Assembly (NCBI RefSeq): GCF_001477625.1
Contig: NZ_CP013692.1
Coordinates: 4,402,001-4,466,000 of the forward strand
DNA from: Paucibacter sp. KCTC 42545
GTDB lineage: Bacteria; Pseudomonadota; Gammaproteobacteria; Burkholderiales; Burkholderiaceae_C
Reading direction: 5' to 3'
DNA length: 64,000 bases
Positions within the stretch are counted from its first letter, which is position 1. Every line of letters begins with the position of its first letter. Below the pieces are notes generated by a model. The model searched no databases and was not told where the DNA came from. It saw only the letters and a list, made by a program, of their open reading frames with translations. Below are positions 8,988 to 17,231 of this stretch, piece by piece. The translations under genes were made by a program, and so were the position numbers.

Positions 8988-9886
8988 GCCAGCTTGAAGT
9001 CAATCGCCTGCAGCGCCGCATGCAGGGCGCTGGACTGCTCGGCGCTGAGCCCCGTCAGCGGCGGGCGCACGCGCTGCCAGGCCGGGTCGTCCAGGTCTTT
9101 GGCGATCACTTCCTTGAGCGCCGCAATCATCGGGAAGCCCTGCACGATCTTGCGCAGCTGGTCCACTTCCGCTTGCAGGGCGGGGCCTTCGGCGCTGTGC
9201 CAGGCCTGTACCAGCTGGCTGATGCGGGCCGGGTTGATATTGACCGTGGCGGAGATGCAGCCGCGCGCGCCCAGCGGCCGGGTGCGGGAGATGAAGCTCT
9301 CGGAGGCCGGGAAGATTTCCAGCTCGGGGAAGCGTTCCAGCATGGCGGCCAGATTGTCCCAATCGCCCGAGCTGTCCTTGATGCCGACCACGGTGCCGGG
9401 GAAGTCTTTCAGCAAGCGGGCGATCACGCCGTGGGTGATGGGCACGCCGCTCAGCGCGGGGATGTGATACAGATAGACCTTCAGGCGGGCGTCGCCCACG
9501 CGGGCAATCACATCCGCATACCAGGCGTAGAGGCCGTCGTCGCTGATGCCTTTGTAGAAGAAGGGCGGCAGCATCAACACGCCTGCGCAGCCGAGTTCCA
9601 CCGCATGGCGGCTGAGTTCGGCGGCCTCGCCGGCCGAGCAGGCGCCGGTGCCGGGCAAGAGTTTGGCGGGCGGAATGCCAGCGGCCACCAAGGCCTCCAG
9701 CAGCGCGCGGCGCTCGGCCAGAGTCAGGGAATTGGCCTCGCTATTGGTGCCGAAGGGTGCCAGGCCTGCGCCTTGGGCGACCAGCCAGCGCGCATGGGCG
9801 ATGAAGCGGGTGGTGTCGGGGCTGCCGTCGGCAGCGAATGGGGTAACGACGGGCGCAAACGCGCCGGTCAAGCCGGTGGTGACCAT
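8984..9886 (-). CDS. Dihydrodipicolinate synthase-family lyase
   Basis: Class I aldolase/lyase of 300 residues with a TIM-barrel fold. The Schiff-base lysine is K170 in 'VVGIKDSSGDW' and the catalytic tyrosine is Y140 in 'YLYHIPALSG'. The usual GTTGE motif reads 'GTNSEANSLT', which fits pyruvate-forming aldolases or hydratases rather than true DapA. AGGAG lies 5 bases upstream of the ATG at 9886. It sits between an esterase and the RidA deaminase in the operon, so it probably cleaves a ring-opened keto acid to pyruvate. The exact reaction cannot be read from sequence. Confidence 0.85.
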   Translation of the reverse strand: MVTTGLTGAFAPVVTPFAADGSPDTTRFIAHARWLVAQGAGLAPFGTNSEANSLTLAERRALLEALVAAGIPPAKLLPGTGACSAGEAAELSRHAVELGCAGVLMLPPFFYKGISDDGLYAWYADVIARVGDARLKVYLYHIPALSGVPITHGVIARLLKDFPGTVVGIKDSSGDWDNLAAMLERFPELEIFPASESFISRTRPLGARGCISATVNINPARISQLVQAWHSAEGPALQAEVDQLRKIVQGFPMIAALKEVIAKDLDDPAWQRVRPPLTGLSAEQSSALHAALQAIDFKLA

Positions 9887-9977
9887 AGTGACTCCTGAGA
9901 GTGGTGAGATGAGTGGGGCTGCTGCAGCGGCCCTGGCCGCTCAGCGCCGCGCGCCTGCTGGGGCGCGCAAGACGCCG

Positions 9978-10916
9978 CTAGGACGGCCTGGGCTGTGCCG
10001 GCGAGAGCCGGCGGGCAAAGTCCAGCAATTGCTGGCCAAAGCGCTCGTCATCGCTGCCGCTGTCGAGGTGGGCAACGATGGAGGTGTGGTTATGCGCGGG
10101 CACGCAAATCAGCGGCGGGATGCGGCCCTGCGCCAGGCCCACGCGGTGGCAGAACTCGGCTGCGTAAACGTCCAGCCAGGGGTTCTCAAACTCCGCCACG
10201 GCCAGCAGCGTGGGCACATCCAGGCGTGCCGCATGGCTGACGGGAGACTGCGCCTCCAGCGTGGCTGCGTCCTCGCCGAAATAGGCGCGCACGCCGTGGG
10301 CATTGGGGTTGTCGGCGCGGGTGTCGGCGCGCAGGCGGGCGCTGATCAGCACGGCGGCGGCCACCGGCGGGCGCTGGCCTTGCAGGCGCGGGTCACACAG
10401 CAAGCTGGCCACATGCGAGCCGCCGGCGGAATGGCCGATCAGCAAGAGGCGCTGCGGGTCGGCCCGCCAGTCTGCGGCCAGTGCCTGCACCTGGCGCAGC
10501 GCTGCGGCCACGTCTTCGGCGCCGGCGGGAAAGGGCGCTTCGGGGGCCAGGCGGTATTCCACATTGACGCCCACAAAGCCATGGCGGGCGAAGAAGCGCA
10601 GCACATTGCCGTAGACCTGCTCATTGCTATTCATCTGCCCGCGCACAAAGGCGCCGCCATGCACGAAGACCACGAGGGGCCGCAGCGCAGTGCTGGGCTC
10701 CAGCGGCAAATCAGGCGGCAGATAGACATCCATCACCTGGCGCGGATGCGGGCCGTAGGCAATGGCGCGCTCGATCTGCAGGCCGGGCAGCGGCCGGGCC
10801 GCCAGCAGCGGGGTGTAGCAGCGCACGACGGCGTCGCGGTGGGCATTGATGTCCTCGGCCCAACGCGGGCCGATGCGGCGCAGCAGCTCGGCCGCGGAGA
10901 GGCCCTCAGTGATCAT
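9978..10916 (-). CDS. Alpha/beta hydrolase, HSL/arylformamidase-like
   Basis: Serine hydrolase of 312 residues with the hormone-sensitive-lipase layout: oxyanion motif HGG at 86-88, nucleophile S163 in 'GHSAGG' and a late histidine in 'AHNHTS'. Proteins of this shape include carboxylesterases and the arylformamidases that convert N-formylkynurenine to kynurenine. With kynU at 3.4 kb an arylformamidase role is possible, but a ring-cleavage-product hydrolase or amidase fits the operon equally well. Its start overlaps the end of the ABC ATPase gene by 11 bp, indicating coupled translation. Confidence 0.8.
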   Translation of the reverse strand: MITEGLSAAELLRRIGPRWAEDINAHRDAVVRCYTPLLAARPLPGLQIERAIAYGPHPRQVMDVYLPPDLPLEPSTALRPLVVFVHGGAFVRGQMNSNEQVYGNVLRFFARHGFVGVNVEYRLAPEAPFPAGAEDVAAALRQVQALAADWRADPQRLLLIGHSAGGSHVASLLCDPRLQGQRPPVAAAVLISARLRADTRADNPNAHGVRAYFGEDAATLEAQSPVSHAARLDVPTLLAVAEFENPWLDVYAAEFCHRVGLAQGRIPPLICVPAHNHTSIVAHLDSGSDDERFGQQLLDFARRLSPAQPRPS

Positions 10917-11691
10917 CTTTGAAGACCCCCATCAGGCTGGACAGCTCGGCGATGTACTCGCCGTAGCGGGGGTTCTCTTTGATCGACTCGGGGCGGCGCG
11001 GGCGTGGCAGGTCGATGGTCAGCTCCTTGACCACACGCCCGGGCCGGCCCGACATCACCAGCACCCGGTCCGACAGAAACACCGCCTCGGCGATCGAATG
11101 CGTCACCAGCAGCACGGTCTGGCGCTGCTCTTGCCAGATGCGTAGCAGCTCGACATTGAGGCGGTCGCGCGTCAGCGCATCCAGCGCGCCGAAGGGCTCG
11201 TCCATCAGCAAGATTTCGGGGTCCAGGGCCAGGATCTGGCCGATGGCCGCGCGCTGGCGCATGCCGCCGGAAAGCTGGTGGGGGTGGTTCTGCTCAAAGC
11301 CCTTGAGCCCCAGCATATCGGTCAGCTGAGCCAGCTTAGGCGCCCACACCGACTCCGGCATTTTGCGCAGCTTGGCGCCCAGCGCCATATTGTCTTGAAC
11401 CGTGAGCCAGGGCAGCATATTGCTGCTTTGGAACACCACGCCGATCTCCGGGCTGGGCCCCTGCACCGCGCGGCCGTTGACGGCTACCGTGCCGCCCTGA
11501 TAAGGCGTTAGGCCGGCAACGATGCGCAGCAAAGTGCTCTTGCCGCAGCCGCTGGGGCCGAGGATGGAGACGAACTCATGCGCGCCTATGCTGAGGTCCA
11601 CCGCTTCCAACGCCTTGACCTCATGCTTGCCGGCAAAGGTCTTGAGTACCTGGCGGACTTCGATGACCGCACTTGACGAATCCTTGGACAT
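10906..11691 (-). CDS. ABC transporter ATPase, nitrate/sulfonate/taurine type
   Basis: Cytoplasmic ATP-hydrolysing subunit of 261 residues. It has Walker A 'GPSGCGKST', Q-loop 'FQSSNMLPW', signature 'LSGGM', Walker B 'ILLMDEPFGALD' and the switch histidine in 'LLVTHS'. The SsuB/TauB/NrtD subtype follows from the 'DALTRDRLN' region and the matching permease and NMT1-like binding protein in the same operon. Substrates of this family include sulfonates, nitrate, thiamin precursors and aromatic acids. Neighbouring catabolic genes point to an aromatic or N-containing acid, by inference. Confidence 0.92.
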   Translation of the reverse strand: MSKDSSSAVIEVRQVLKTFAGKHEVKALEAVDLSIGAHEFVSILGPSGCGKSTLLRIVAGLTPYQGGTVAVNGRAVQGPSPEIGVVFQSSNMLPWLTVQDNMALGAKLRKMPESVWAPKLAQLTDMLGLKGFEQNHPHQLSGGMRQRAAIGQILALDPEILLMDEPFGALDALTRDRLNVELLRIWQEQRQTVLLVTHSIAEAVFLSDRVLVMSGRPGRVVKELTIDLPRPRRPESIKENPRYGEYIAELSSLMGVFKDDH

Positions 11692-11712
11692 GACAACCCT
11701 GTGTTGAAGCGT

Positions 11713-12456
11713 TCAGTAGGAAATGCCGCGCCACCAAACGGCGCGCGCCAGCCGCTCGACCATGCCGTAGAGGAACACCGACAGCGCGGTGATCACCAGA
11801 ATGGCGGCGAACATCAAATCGGTTTGCGCATTGGCCGTGGCCAGGGTGATCAGATGGCCCAGGCCCGCTTCGGCCCCGATGAACTCACCCACGATGGCGC
11901 CGATCACGGCCAGGGGCATGGCGATCTTGATGCCGTCGACGAAGGCGGGTAGGGCCGAGGGCATCTGCAAGCGCCAGAAGCGGTCCCAGCGCGAGGCGCC
12001 GAGGGCATGGAAATGCTCATCCAGATGGATAGGCACATTCGACATGCCGCCCAGCGTGGCCACCACCACCGGGAAGAAGGCGAAGAGAAACGTCGCCGCC
12101 ACCTTGGAGCCCAGGCCGTAGCCGAACCAGACGATCATCAGCGGCGCCAGCGCGATCTTGGGCATGCTTTGCAGCGCGGTGATCAGCGGGTAAAGCGTGC
12201 GGCGGGCCAGCGCGCTGAGGTGAATCAACACGCCCAGCAAGATGCCGCCCACCACCGCCAGGCTGAAGCCCAGCAGCACCTCGACCGTGGTGACCCAGGT
12301 CTCGGCCAATAGCATCTGCCTGGCCTCCCAGCCGGCTGCCAGCACGGCCGACAACGGCGGCAGCAAATAGCGGCGCACGCCCAGGGCGCTGACGCCGTAT
12401 TCCCAGAACGCGGCCAGCAGGCCCCAGAAGATCAAGGACTCGAGTGCGCGCTTCAT
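11713..12456 (-). CDS. ABC transporter permease, SsuC/TauC type
   Basis: Inner-membrane permease of 247 residues with about six hydrophobic segments and the binding-protein-dependent EAA loop around 'HALGASRWDRFWRLQMPSALPAFVDGIKIAM'-type sequence near residues 140-170. This loop contacts the ATPase. The start at 12456 lies 1 bp after the VOC gene stop and the stop lies 21 bp before the ATPase start. It forms one importer with the ATPase at 10906 and the binding protein at 13060. The VOC enzyme gene inserted between permease and binding protein suggests the importer and pathway are dedicated to one substrate. Confidence 0.92.
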   Translation of the reverse strand: MKRALESLIFWGLLAAFWEYGVSALGVRRYLLPPLSAVLAAGWEARQMLLAETWVTTVEVLLGFSLAVVGGILLGVLIHLSALARRTLYPLITALQSMPKIALAPLMIVWFGYGLGSKVAATFLFAFFPVVVATLGGMSNVPIHLDEHFHALGASRWDRFWRLQMPSALPAFVDGIKIAMPLAVIGAIVGEFIGAEAGLGHLITLATANAQTDLMFAAILVITALSVFLYGMVERLARAVWWRGISY

Positions 12457-12457
12457 C

Positions 12458-13036
12458 TCACTCGCCGTCCTTTTTCTTGCTGTCGGCGCTGGCGCCTTGC
12501 TTGGCCGCCACCACGGCGGCCGGCGGCGGCACCACGAAGCGGGCGAAGCGCCATTGGTCGAAAGAGTCGATATTGCGCTCCCACACCTTGGCCTCGTAGG
12601 GTTGGCTGGGGCTGATCTGGGTCATCTCGCAATACAGCTCGACGTTATTGCCGTCCGGGTCTTTGAAGACCAGGAACAGGTTCTCGCCCGGGCCATGCTT
12701 GCCGATGCCGCGCACGATCTCCACGCCATGGGCTTGCAGCACCTTCACGGCGCGTTCCATCTCGGCCAGGTCATCGACTAGGTAGGAGAAATGCTCCATG
12801 CCGGGCCGGTCATAGCGCGGCGCTTCGTTCATGCCGGCCGAGCCAGCGGGGATTTGCGCCAGCGCCAGATCATGGTGGTCGCTGCCGGCGCGCAGAAAGA
12901 CCATCTGGTCGCTGATCCAGTCCGACACTTCCAGGCCCAGGATCTCGGTGTAGAAGTGCACGGACTTGTGGATGTCCCGCACCATCAACACCAGGTGCCC
13001 GAGCTTGCGCGGTTTGATCTTCTCGATTGTGTTCAT
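12458..13036 (-). CDS. VOC-family protein, one-domain extradiol dioxygenase-like
   Basis: Vicinal-oxygen-chelate protein of 192 residues. Candidate metal ligands lie in 'KLGHLVLMVRD' (His), 'MEHFSYLVDD' (His) and 'PDGNNVELYCEM' (Glu). The HHE set and the spacing match type I extradiol ring-cleavage enzymes such as catechol 2,3-dioxygenase. The C-terminus has a charged Ala/Lys tail. A long open frame reaches upstream into the next gene, but AGGAG lies 6 bases before the ATG at 13036. Next to a FAH-type hydrolase and a lyase it is the best candidate for the ring-cleaving step of this operon; a glyoxalase-like role cannot be excluded. Confidence 0.78.
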   Translation of the reverse strand: MNTIEKIKPRKLGHLVLMVRDIHKSVHFYTEILGLEVSDWISDQMVFLRAGSDHHDLALAQIPAGSAGMNEAPRYDRPGMEHFSYLVDDLAEMERAVKVLQAHGVEIVRGIGKHGPGENLFLVFKDPDGNNVELYCEMTQISPSQPYEAKVWERNIDSFDQWRFARFVVPPPAAVVAAKQGASADSKKKDGE

Positions 13037-13059
13037 TGCTGCTCCTGCGGGGCGCCGAC

Positions 13060-14064
13060 TCAGTCGACGATGAAGCGGTTGGTGTAGACCTCGCCGCCGC
13101 GCACGGCGGCGGTGACGTTGAAGGCCTTTTTGGAGAATTCGATGGTGCCGTGCATGCGGTCGGCGCGGATGTAGCCGAGCTTGGCGTTGTCGGCCCCAGG
13201 GTCGCTGATGATCTCCAGCGTCTCTTTGATCTGCTGCAACAAGATCGGCTTGGCGATCAGCTTGTTGCTGGCGGCGATCAAGTCCACGGCCTCCTCGGGG
13301 TTCTTGCGCATGTAGTCGTAGCCGCGATACGTGGCGGTGACGAAGCGTTTGACCAGATCCGGGTTGCTCTGCACCAATTGCTCGCTGGTGACGATGCCGT
13401 TGCCGTAGATGTTCAGATTGAAATCGCGGTAACGCAGGGCGGCGAGTTGCTTGCCTTCGCGCCGCACCAGGGCTTCCAGCAAGGGCTTGTTGGCGCCTTC
13501 CCAGCATTCGGCCAGGTCCACCTTGCCTTCCAGAAAGCTGGGGTTGATGACCGCTGGGTCCAGGCGCAAGAGCTTGAGGTGCGTGGCGGGTAGGCCGTTG
13601 GCCTGCAGCCAGGCGGGAACCAGGTTTTGCAGCGGTGAGGACGCGCCGCCGCCCACGCTCATGCCTTTGATGTCAGCCAGCTTAGGCGTCTTGCTGAGCT
13701 TGCCTGGCACATAGCAAAGCGCACCCGGCCACTGGGTGTTGATGGCGCCCACCATCACCGTCTTGCCGCCGTTGGCGCGGTTGAGCATGACGCTGATCGG
13801 GTCGCCGTAGCCGAACTCGAACAAGCCCTGGTCAATCTCATTGACCGTGCGCTGGCCGCCGTAGCCGCGCTGGGTTTGCACCTCCAGGCCGGCCTCGGCG
13901 TAAAAGCCTTTGGCGGCGGCCACCAGCACCCCGCCGGTGCTGCCTTGCGGCAGCCAGGCGAGGTTGAACTTGACCTTGTCCAGGGCATGCGCGGCATTGC
14001 CGCCCAAGGCCGCGCAAAGCACGGCAGCGGTGGCCGCGAGGCGGCGCCAGAGAATCTTGGCCAT
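13060..14064 (-). CDS. ABC transporter substrate-binding protein, NMT1/SsuA type
   Basis: Periplasmic binding protein of 334 residues. A signal peptide (about 1-27, ending near NAAHA) is followed by 'VKFNLAWLPQGSTGGVLVAAAKGFYAEAGL'-like sequence typical of the NMT1/THI5-like fold, and 'GYGDPISVMLNRANGG' lines the ligand site. The ligand is not readable. The gene is second in the operon, 30 bp after the FAH gene, and is matched by the permease and ATPase genes downstream. The co-encoded catabolic enzymes imply an aromatic or heteroaromatic carboxylate as ligand. Confidence 0.9.
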   Translation of the reverse strand: MAKILWRRLAATAAVLCAALGGNAAHALDKVKFNLAWLPQGSTGGVLVAAAKGFYAEAGLEVQTQRGYGGQRTVNEIDQGLFEFGYGDPISVMLNRANGGKTVMVGAINTQWPGALCYVPGKLSKTPKLADIKGMSVGGGASSPLQNLVPAWLQANGLPATHLKLLRLDPAVINPSFLEGKVDLAECWEGANKPLLEALVRREGKQLAALRYRDFNLNIYGNGIVTSEQLVQSNPDLVKRFVTATYRGYDYMRKNPEEAVDLIAASNKLIAKPILLQQIKETLEIISDPGADNAKLGYIRADRMHGTIEFSKKAFNVTAAVRGGEVYTNRFIVD

Positions 14065-14094
14065 GGTCGAAAAGCTCCTGAAACGAGGGTTGGA

Positions 14095-15033
14095 TCAGCC
14101 CGCCACCACCCGGTTGCGGATGCTGCCGATCTGGTCAATGCTGGCCTGCATCACATCGCCGGGCTGCAGAAAGCGGCCGCGTGCCATGCCCACGCCGGTG
14201 GGGGTGCCGGTGGCGATCAAGTCGCCGGGTTTGAGCGTCAGCATCGAGGAGAGGTAGGCGATCTGCTCTGCGATATTGAAAATCATCCCCTCGGTGCTGT
14301 CGTCTTGCATGGTCTCCTCGTTCACGGTCAGCCGCATGCGCAGCTTCTGCGGCTCGGCGATGCATTCTCGCGGCACCAGCCAGGGACCCATGGGGCCGAA
14401 GGTGTCGAAGCTCTTGCCGCGGAACCAGTCGTGGGTGAATGGGAAGTCGCTGCGGCGGTTCAAATCGCGGGCGCTGATGTCGTTGAAGACGGTGTAGCCG
14501 GCGATGACCTCGTAGGCCTGCTCGACGCTGACATGGCGGCATTCCTTGCCGATCACTACGCCCAGCTCAACCTCCCAGTCCAGCTTCTCGGTATTGGCGG
14601 GCTTGACCACATCTTCCTCGGTGGCCACCACGCTGGTGTCGGCCTTCATGAAGACATAGGGCGCGCTTTCGCTGCGCGGGGCCAGCTTGGTGCCCATCTC
14701 CTTGGCATGCTCGGCGTAATTGGAGGCGGCACCGAAGATGCGGCCGGGCCGGTAGGGTGTGCACAGGCGATAGCTTTGCTCCGCCAGGGGCTTGATCTCG
14801 CCGCTGGCGGCCAGGCTCAGTGCCTTGGCGGCCAGGGCGGCAATGGCGGGGGCGCTTTGGGGCCAGTCCGCAATGGCGGCTTGCGTGCCAGTCAGAAAAG
14901 GCTTGAGTTCCGGCGCCTCACTGAGGCCGCTGGCTTGCGCCACCACGGTGGCATCAAAAAGCCGGTCATTCAGCACCAGGGCCGGGCGTTGGCCGTGGCC
15001 GTTGTCATAGGAAGCAAGGGCGTACCAGGTCAC
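14095..15033 (-). CDS. Fumarylacetoacetate hydrolase-family enzyme
   Basis: FAH-fold metal enzyme of 312 residues. Metal ligands are visible as the E-x-E in 'LDWEVELGVVIGKE' and the Asp in 'FNDISARD', and 'GDLIATGTPTGVG' closes the active site. Family members hydrolyse or hydrate ring-cleavage products or decarboxylate oxalocrotonate. I chose the GTG start at 15033, because AAAGGA lies 6 bases upstream and the N-terminus 'TWYALASYDNG' fits the family. The in-frame ATG at 15090 lies inside an operator box. It is the first gene of the operon under the operator at 15086-15119. Confidence 0.88.
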   Translation of the reverse strand: MTWYALASYDNGHGQRPALVLNDRLFDATVVAQASGLSEAPELKPFLTGTQAAIADWPQSAPAIAALAAKALSLAASGEIKPLAEQSYRLCTPYRPGRIFGAASNYAEHAKEMGTKLAPRSESAPYVFMKADTSVVATEEDVVKPANTEKLDWEVELGVVIGKECRHVSVEQAYEVIAGYTVFNDISARDLNRRSDFPFTHDWFRGKSFDTFGPMGPWLVPRECIAEPQKLRMRLTVNEETMQDDSTEGMIFNIAEQIAYLSSMLTLKPGDLIATGTPTGVGMARGRFLQPGDVMQASIDQIGSIRNRVVAG

Positions 15034-15085
15034 AGGGATTCCTTTGTCATTTGACTGCAGCCAGCGAGGTGTTTGCTGTGCTATG

Positions 15086-15119
15086 TGCATACAATATCAT
15101 CATCATGTATACATAACAA
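15086..15119 (-). promoter_or_regulatory. Promoter with two phased operator boxes for the ten-gene operon
   Basis: On the minus strand a -35 TTGTTA (15114-15119) and a -10 TATTGT (15091-15096) are separated by 17 bp. TGTATACA (15106-15113) fills the spacer and TGCATACA (15086-15093) covers the -10; their centres are exactly 20 bp apart. A protein on both boxes would block polymerase, so repression is the likely mode. The transcript would begin about 45-50 bases ahead of the GTG at 15033. Confidence 0.65.
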
Positions 15120-15132
15120 GTGATCTAGGGTA

Positions 15133-15294
15133 AGAACTTATCCGTCAATCGTCGGGCCAGAGGATGGCGCTGCGATTTGGGCGCAGGGCAAGGCGCAAAC
15201 CGCAGCGATACCCGCTGGTATCGCGAGGATTTGCAACGCGGGCCTGGGTTCAAATCGCCAGCAAGCCGACCCCGACGATTGACGGATAAGTTCT
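15133..15294. repeat. 162-bp nested palindromic element
   Basis: Perfect outer arms of 24 bp (AGAACTTATCCGTCAATCGT onward from 15133, and its complement ending at 15294) enclose shorter inner arms. These are GCGATTTG/CAAATCGC, GCAAA/TTTGC and a central hairpin GCGATACC-CGCT-GGTATCGC at 15205-15224. The whole unit can fold as one long imperfect hairpin centred near 15214. It has no coding content and lies between two divergent genes. It looks like a REP/MITE-type dispersed repeat. Only one copy is present in the window. Confidence 0.75.
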
Positions 15295-15337
15295 AAGTCC
15301 TGGGATGCACTGTTTGTTCACCCCGGAGCGCCAAGCC

Positions 15338-16318
15338 ATGACCGTGTCAACCCCACCTCTGCGTCCTCATCTGCGTCCTCATCTTCTGGTCTTGATTCCG
15401 CTGCCGCCAGCTTTTGTGCAGCGCCTGGCCGAGCAGTACGAACTCAGCTATGAGCCCAAGGGCCTTAGCAGCGCGCGCTGGGAAGAATTGGCGCTGCGCC
15501 ACACGCCTGCGGTGCTGACCAATGGCAGCACCGGCTTGAGCGAGGCGCAGATGCGCGCGCTGCCGGGCTTGGGCCTGGTGTGCTCCTTCGGCGCAGGCTA
15601 TGAGTCCATTGACCTGGCCGCCGCCCAGGCCCTGGGGCTGGCCGTGACGCATGCGCCGGGCGTCAACAACGCCACCGTGGCCGACCACGCCCTGGCCTTG
15701 ATGCTGGCCCTGGCGCGCGGCCTGGCGCCGCTGGACCGGGCCGTCAAGGCGGGCCTGTGGGAGCAAAGCCGGGCCGAACGGCCCACGCTCAACCGTGGCC
15801 GCTTGGGCCTGATCGGCATCGGCAATATCGGCCAGCAAATCGCCCGCCGGGCAGCGGCCTTTGATATGCAGATCGGCTATCACAGCCGCCAGCCCCGGCC
15901 TGAGCTGCCGTACCGCCACTTTGCCGATGTGCAAAGCCTGGCCGCTGAGTCTGACTTTCTGGTCCTGGCCTGCCCGGGCGGCGCCGCCACGCGCCATTTA
16001 GTCAATCGCCCGGTGCTGCGCGCGCTCGGGCCTCAGGGCTTTGTGGTCAATGTGGCGCGTGGCAGCGTGCTGCACACGGGGGATCTGATCGAGGCCTTGC
16101 GTGCCGGTGAAATCGCCGGTGCCGGACTCGATGTGCTGGAAGGCGAACCGCAGGTGCCCGAGGCCCTGCTCAGCATGCATCAGGTGCTGCTGAGCCCGCA
16201 TATCTCGGGCCGCTCACCCGACGCGCAGCGCGCTCAGATGGCTGGCCTAACAGCTAATCTAGACGCCTTCTTTGCGGGCCAGCCTTTGCCCACGCCGGTG
16301 CCGGAAATGACGCGCTAG
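15338..16318 (+). CDS. D-isomer specific 2-hydroxyacid dehydrogenase
   Basis: NAD(P)-dependent oxidoreductase of 326 residues. The Rossmann motif 'GLIGIGNIGQQIA' lies about mid-protein. Catalytic Arg and Glu lie in 'NVARGSVLHTGDL' and 'GAGLDVLEGEP', with His in 'LLSPHISGRS'. It reduces 2-keto acids or oxidises D-2-hydroxyacids; candidates are glyoxylate, hydroxypyruvate or a ring-cleavage keto acid. The start at MTVSTPP is favoured by GGAG 9 bases upstream; an in-frame ATG at 15305 is possible. The N-terminus contains a short RPHLRPHL duplication. It is divergent from the FAH operon, and the palindromic element lies in between. Confidence 0.9.
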   Translation: MTVSTPPLRPHLRPHLLVLIPLPPAFVQRLAEQYELSYEPKGLSSARWEELALRHTPAVLTNGSTGLSEAQMRALPGLGLVCSFGAGYESIDLAAAQALGLAVTHAPGVNNATVADHALALMLALARGLAPLDRAVKAGLWEQSRAERPTLNRGRLGLIGIGNIGQQIARRAAAFDMQIGYHSRQPRPELPYRHFADVQSLAAESDFLVLACPGGAATRHLVNRPVLRALGPQGFVVNVARGSVLHTGDLIEALRAGEIAGAGLDVLEGEPQVPEALLSMHQVLLSPHISGRSPDAQRAQMAGLTANLDAFFAGQPLPTPVPEMTR

Positions 16319-16335
16319 GGCAAGGCAAATGCCAG

Positions 16336-16352
16336 GGCCGGTCATACCGGCC
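16336..16352. terminator. Short hairpin between convergent genes
   Basis: GGCCGGT-CAT-ACCGGCC forms a perfect 7-bp stem just after the dehydrogenase stop (16318) and before the cupin gene stop (16369). No T-run follows, so terminator function is only suggested by position. Confidence 0.4.
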
Positions 16353-16368
16353 ACGCAGGCCAATTCAT

Positions 16369-16743
16369 TCAGGCGCTGGCTTCATAAATCACAAAGCGCT
16401 TGCAGGAGCTTTCAATCACCTCCCAGCTGCCCACAAAGCCGCGCGGCATCACAAAGCTTTCGCCCGCCTTGACGGTGACGCTGTGGCCCTCATCGCTGCA
16501 GATCACGCTCACGCCTTCGAGCATGTGGCAGTACTCTTCCTCGGTGTAGTTGACCCGCCATTTGCCTGGCTCGCTGCGCCAAATCCCGGCCATGAATTGC
16601 CGGCTCGGGTCGGTGTACTGCAGCCACAGGGTTTGCTTGGGGTTGCCGGCAATCAGCTTCTCTGGCGCGAGGTAATACTCTTCAGCCTTCGTATCGGCCG
16701 GGGCGCTGGTGTTGTCGAGCTTGAGGACTTGGGGCTTGGACAT
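16369..16743 (-). CDS. Small cupin-domain protein
   Basis: Single-domain cupin of 124 residues of the DUF861/ureidoglycine-aminohydrolase-like group. The beta-barrel core runs from 'WRSEPGKWRVNYTEEEYCHMLEGVSVI' to 'VKAGESFVMPRGFVGSWEV'. Family members often bind a metal or a small ligand and have varied or unknown roles. The start at MSKPQV follows a 53-bp gap from the VOC gene upstream. Nothing near it fixes a function. Confidence 0.8.
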   Translation of the reverse strand: MSKPQVLKLDNTSAPADTKAEEYYLAPEKLIAGNPKQTLWLQYTDPSRQFMAGIWRSEPGKWRVNYTEEEYCHMLEGVSVICSDEGHSVTVKAGESFVMPRGFVGSWEVIESSCKRFVIYEASA

Positions 16744-16796
16744 GATGGCTTGGCGAGCGTGATCGATGAATGAGGGGAATCCGTTTGAATGCGGAT

Positions 16797-17189
16797 TTAG
16801 GCCGCAGGTTCACGCAGCTGGAACACATTGCCTTCGGGGTCGAAGCCGTCGCAGGCCCTGAAACCCCGCGCCGTCCATTCCTGCGCGGCTGGACCCAGCT
16901 GTCCGCCGAGCGTCGCGGCCTTGGCGCGTGCTTCAGCAAGGCTGGTGACCGGCAGGCAGATCTTGATGGGGGTTTGGTCCCTGATCTCAGGCGGTTGGCT
17001 GATCGTGAAGCTCTCGGCAATGGATTGTGGGATGCCGTGAATGACGAGCTGAAAGCCCGCGTCATCCAGCACCACATGGGCTGCGTCACGGTGTACTTCC
17101 CTCATCGCCACCACCTCGCGGTAGAAGCGTGTCATGGCTTCAACATCTTTGGCGAAGACGACGGCGCTGGGTTTGGGGCGTGTGTTCAT
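16797..17189 (-). CDS. Glyoxalase/VOC-fold protein
   Basis: VOC-fold protein of 130 residues with two beta-alpha-beta-beta-beta modules ('SAVVFAKDVEAMTRFYREVV' and 'VTSLAEARAKAATLGG' ending 'FDPEGNVFQLREP'). The first metal-ligand position is Val/Phe rather than His, so catalytic metal binding is uncertain and it may instead be a ligand-binding or resistance-type protein. It starts the cupin pair; no operator of the 20-bp type is seen upstream. Confidence 0.8.
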   Translation of the reverse strand: MNTRPKPSAVVFAKDVEAMTRFYREVVAMREVHRDAAHVVLDDAGFQLVIHGIPQSIAESFTISQPPEIRDQTPIKICLPVTSLAEARAKAATLGGQLGPAAQEWTARGFRACDGFDPEGNVFQLREPAA

Positions 17190-17231
17190 GAGGGTATGGC
17201 CTGAAAGAGAGGGTGGCTGAGCACGAGGGCC

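Noticed and set aside
7921..9021. 366-codon version of the RutE-like gene
   Set aside because: The first 158 residues are Arg-rich read-through of the RidA region in another frame. The true start is the ATG at 8547.
7921..10916. Pyrimidine Rut pathway
   Set aside because: RidA, RutE-like and alpha/beta hydrolase genes are present, but RutA, RutB and RutF are missing, and the RidA protein is closer to aminomuconate deaminase.
15361..15390. CGTCCTCATCT-type tandem repeat at the start of the dehydrogenase gene
   Set aside because: It is a two-copy in-frame duplication giving RPHLRPHL, a minor N-terminal variation.
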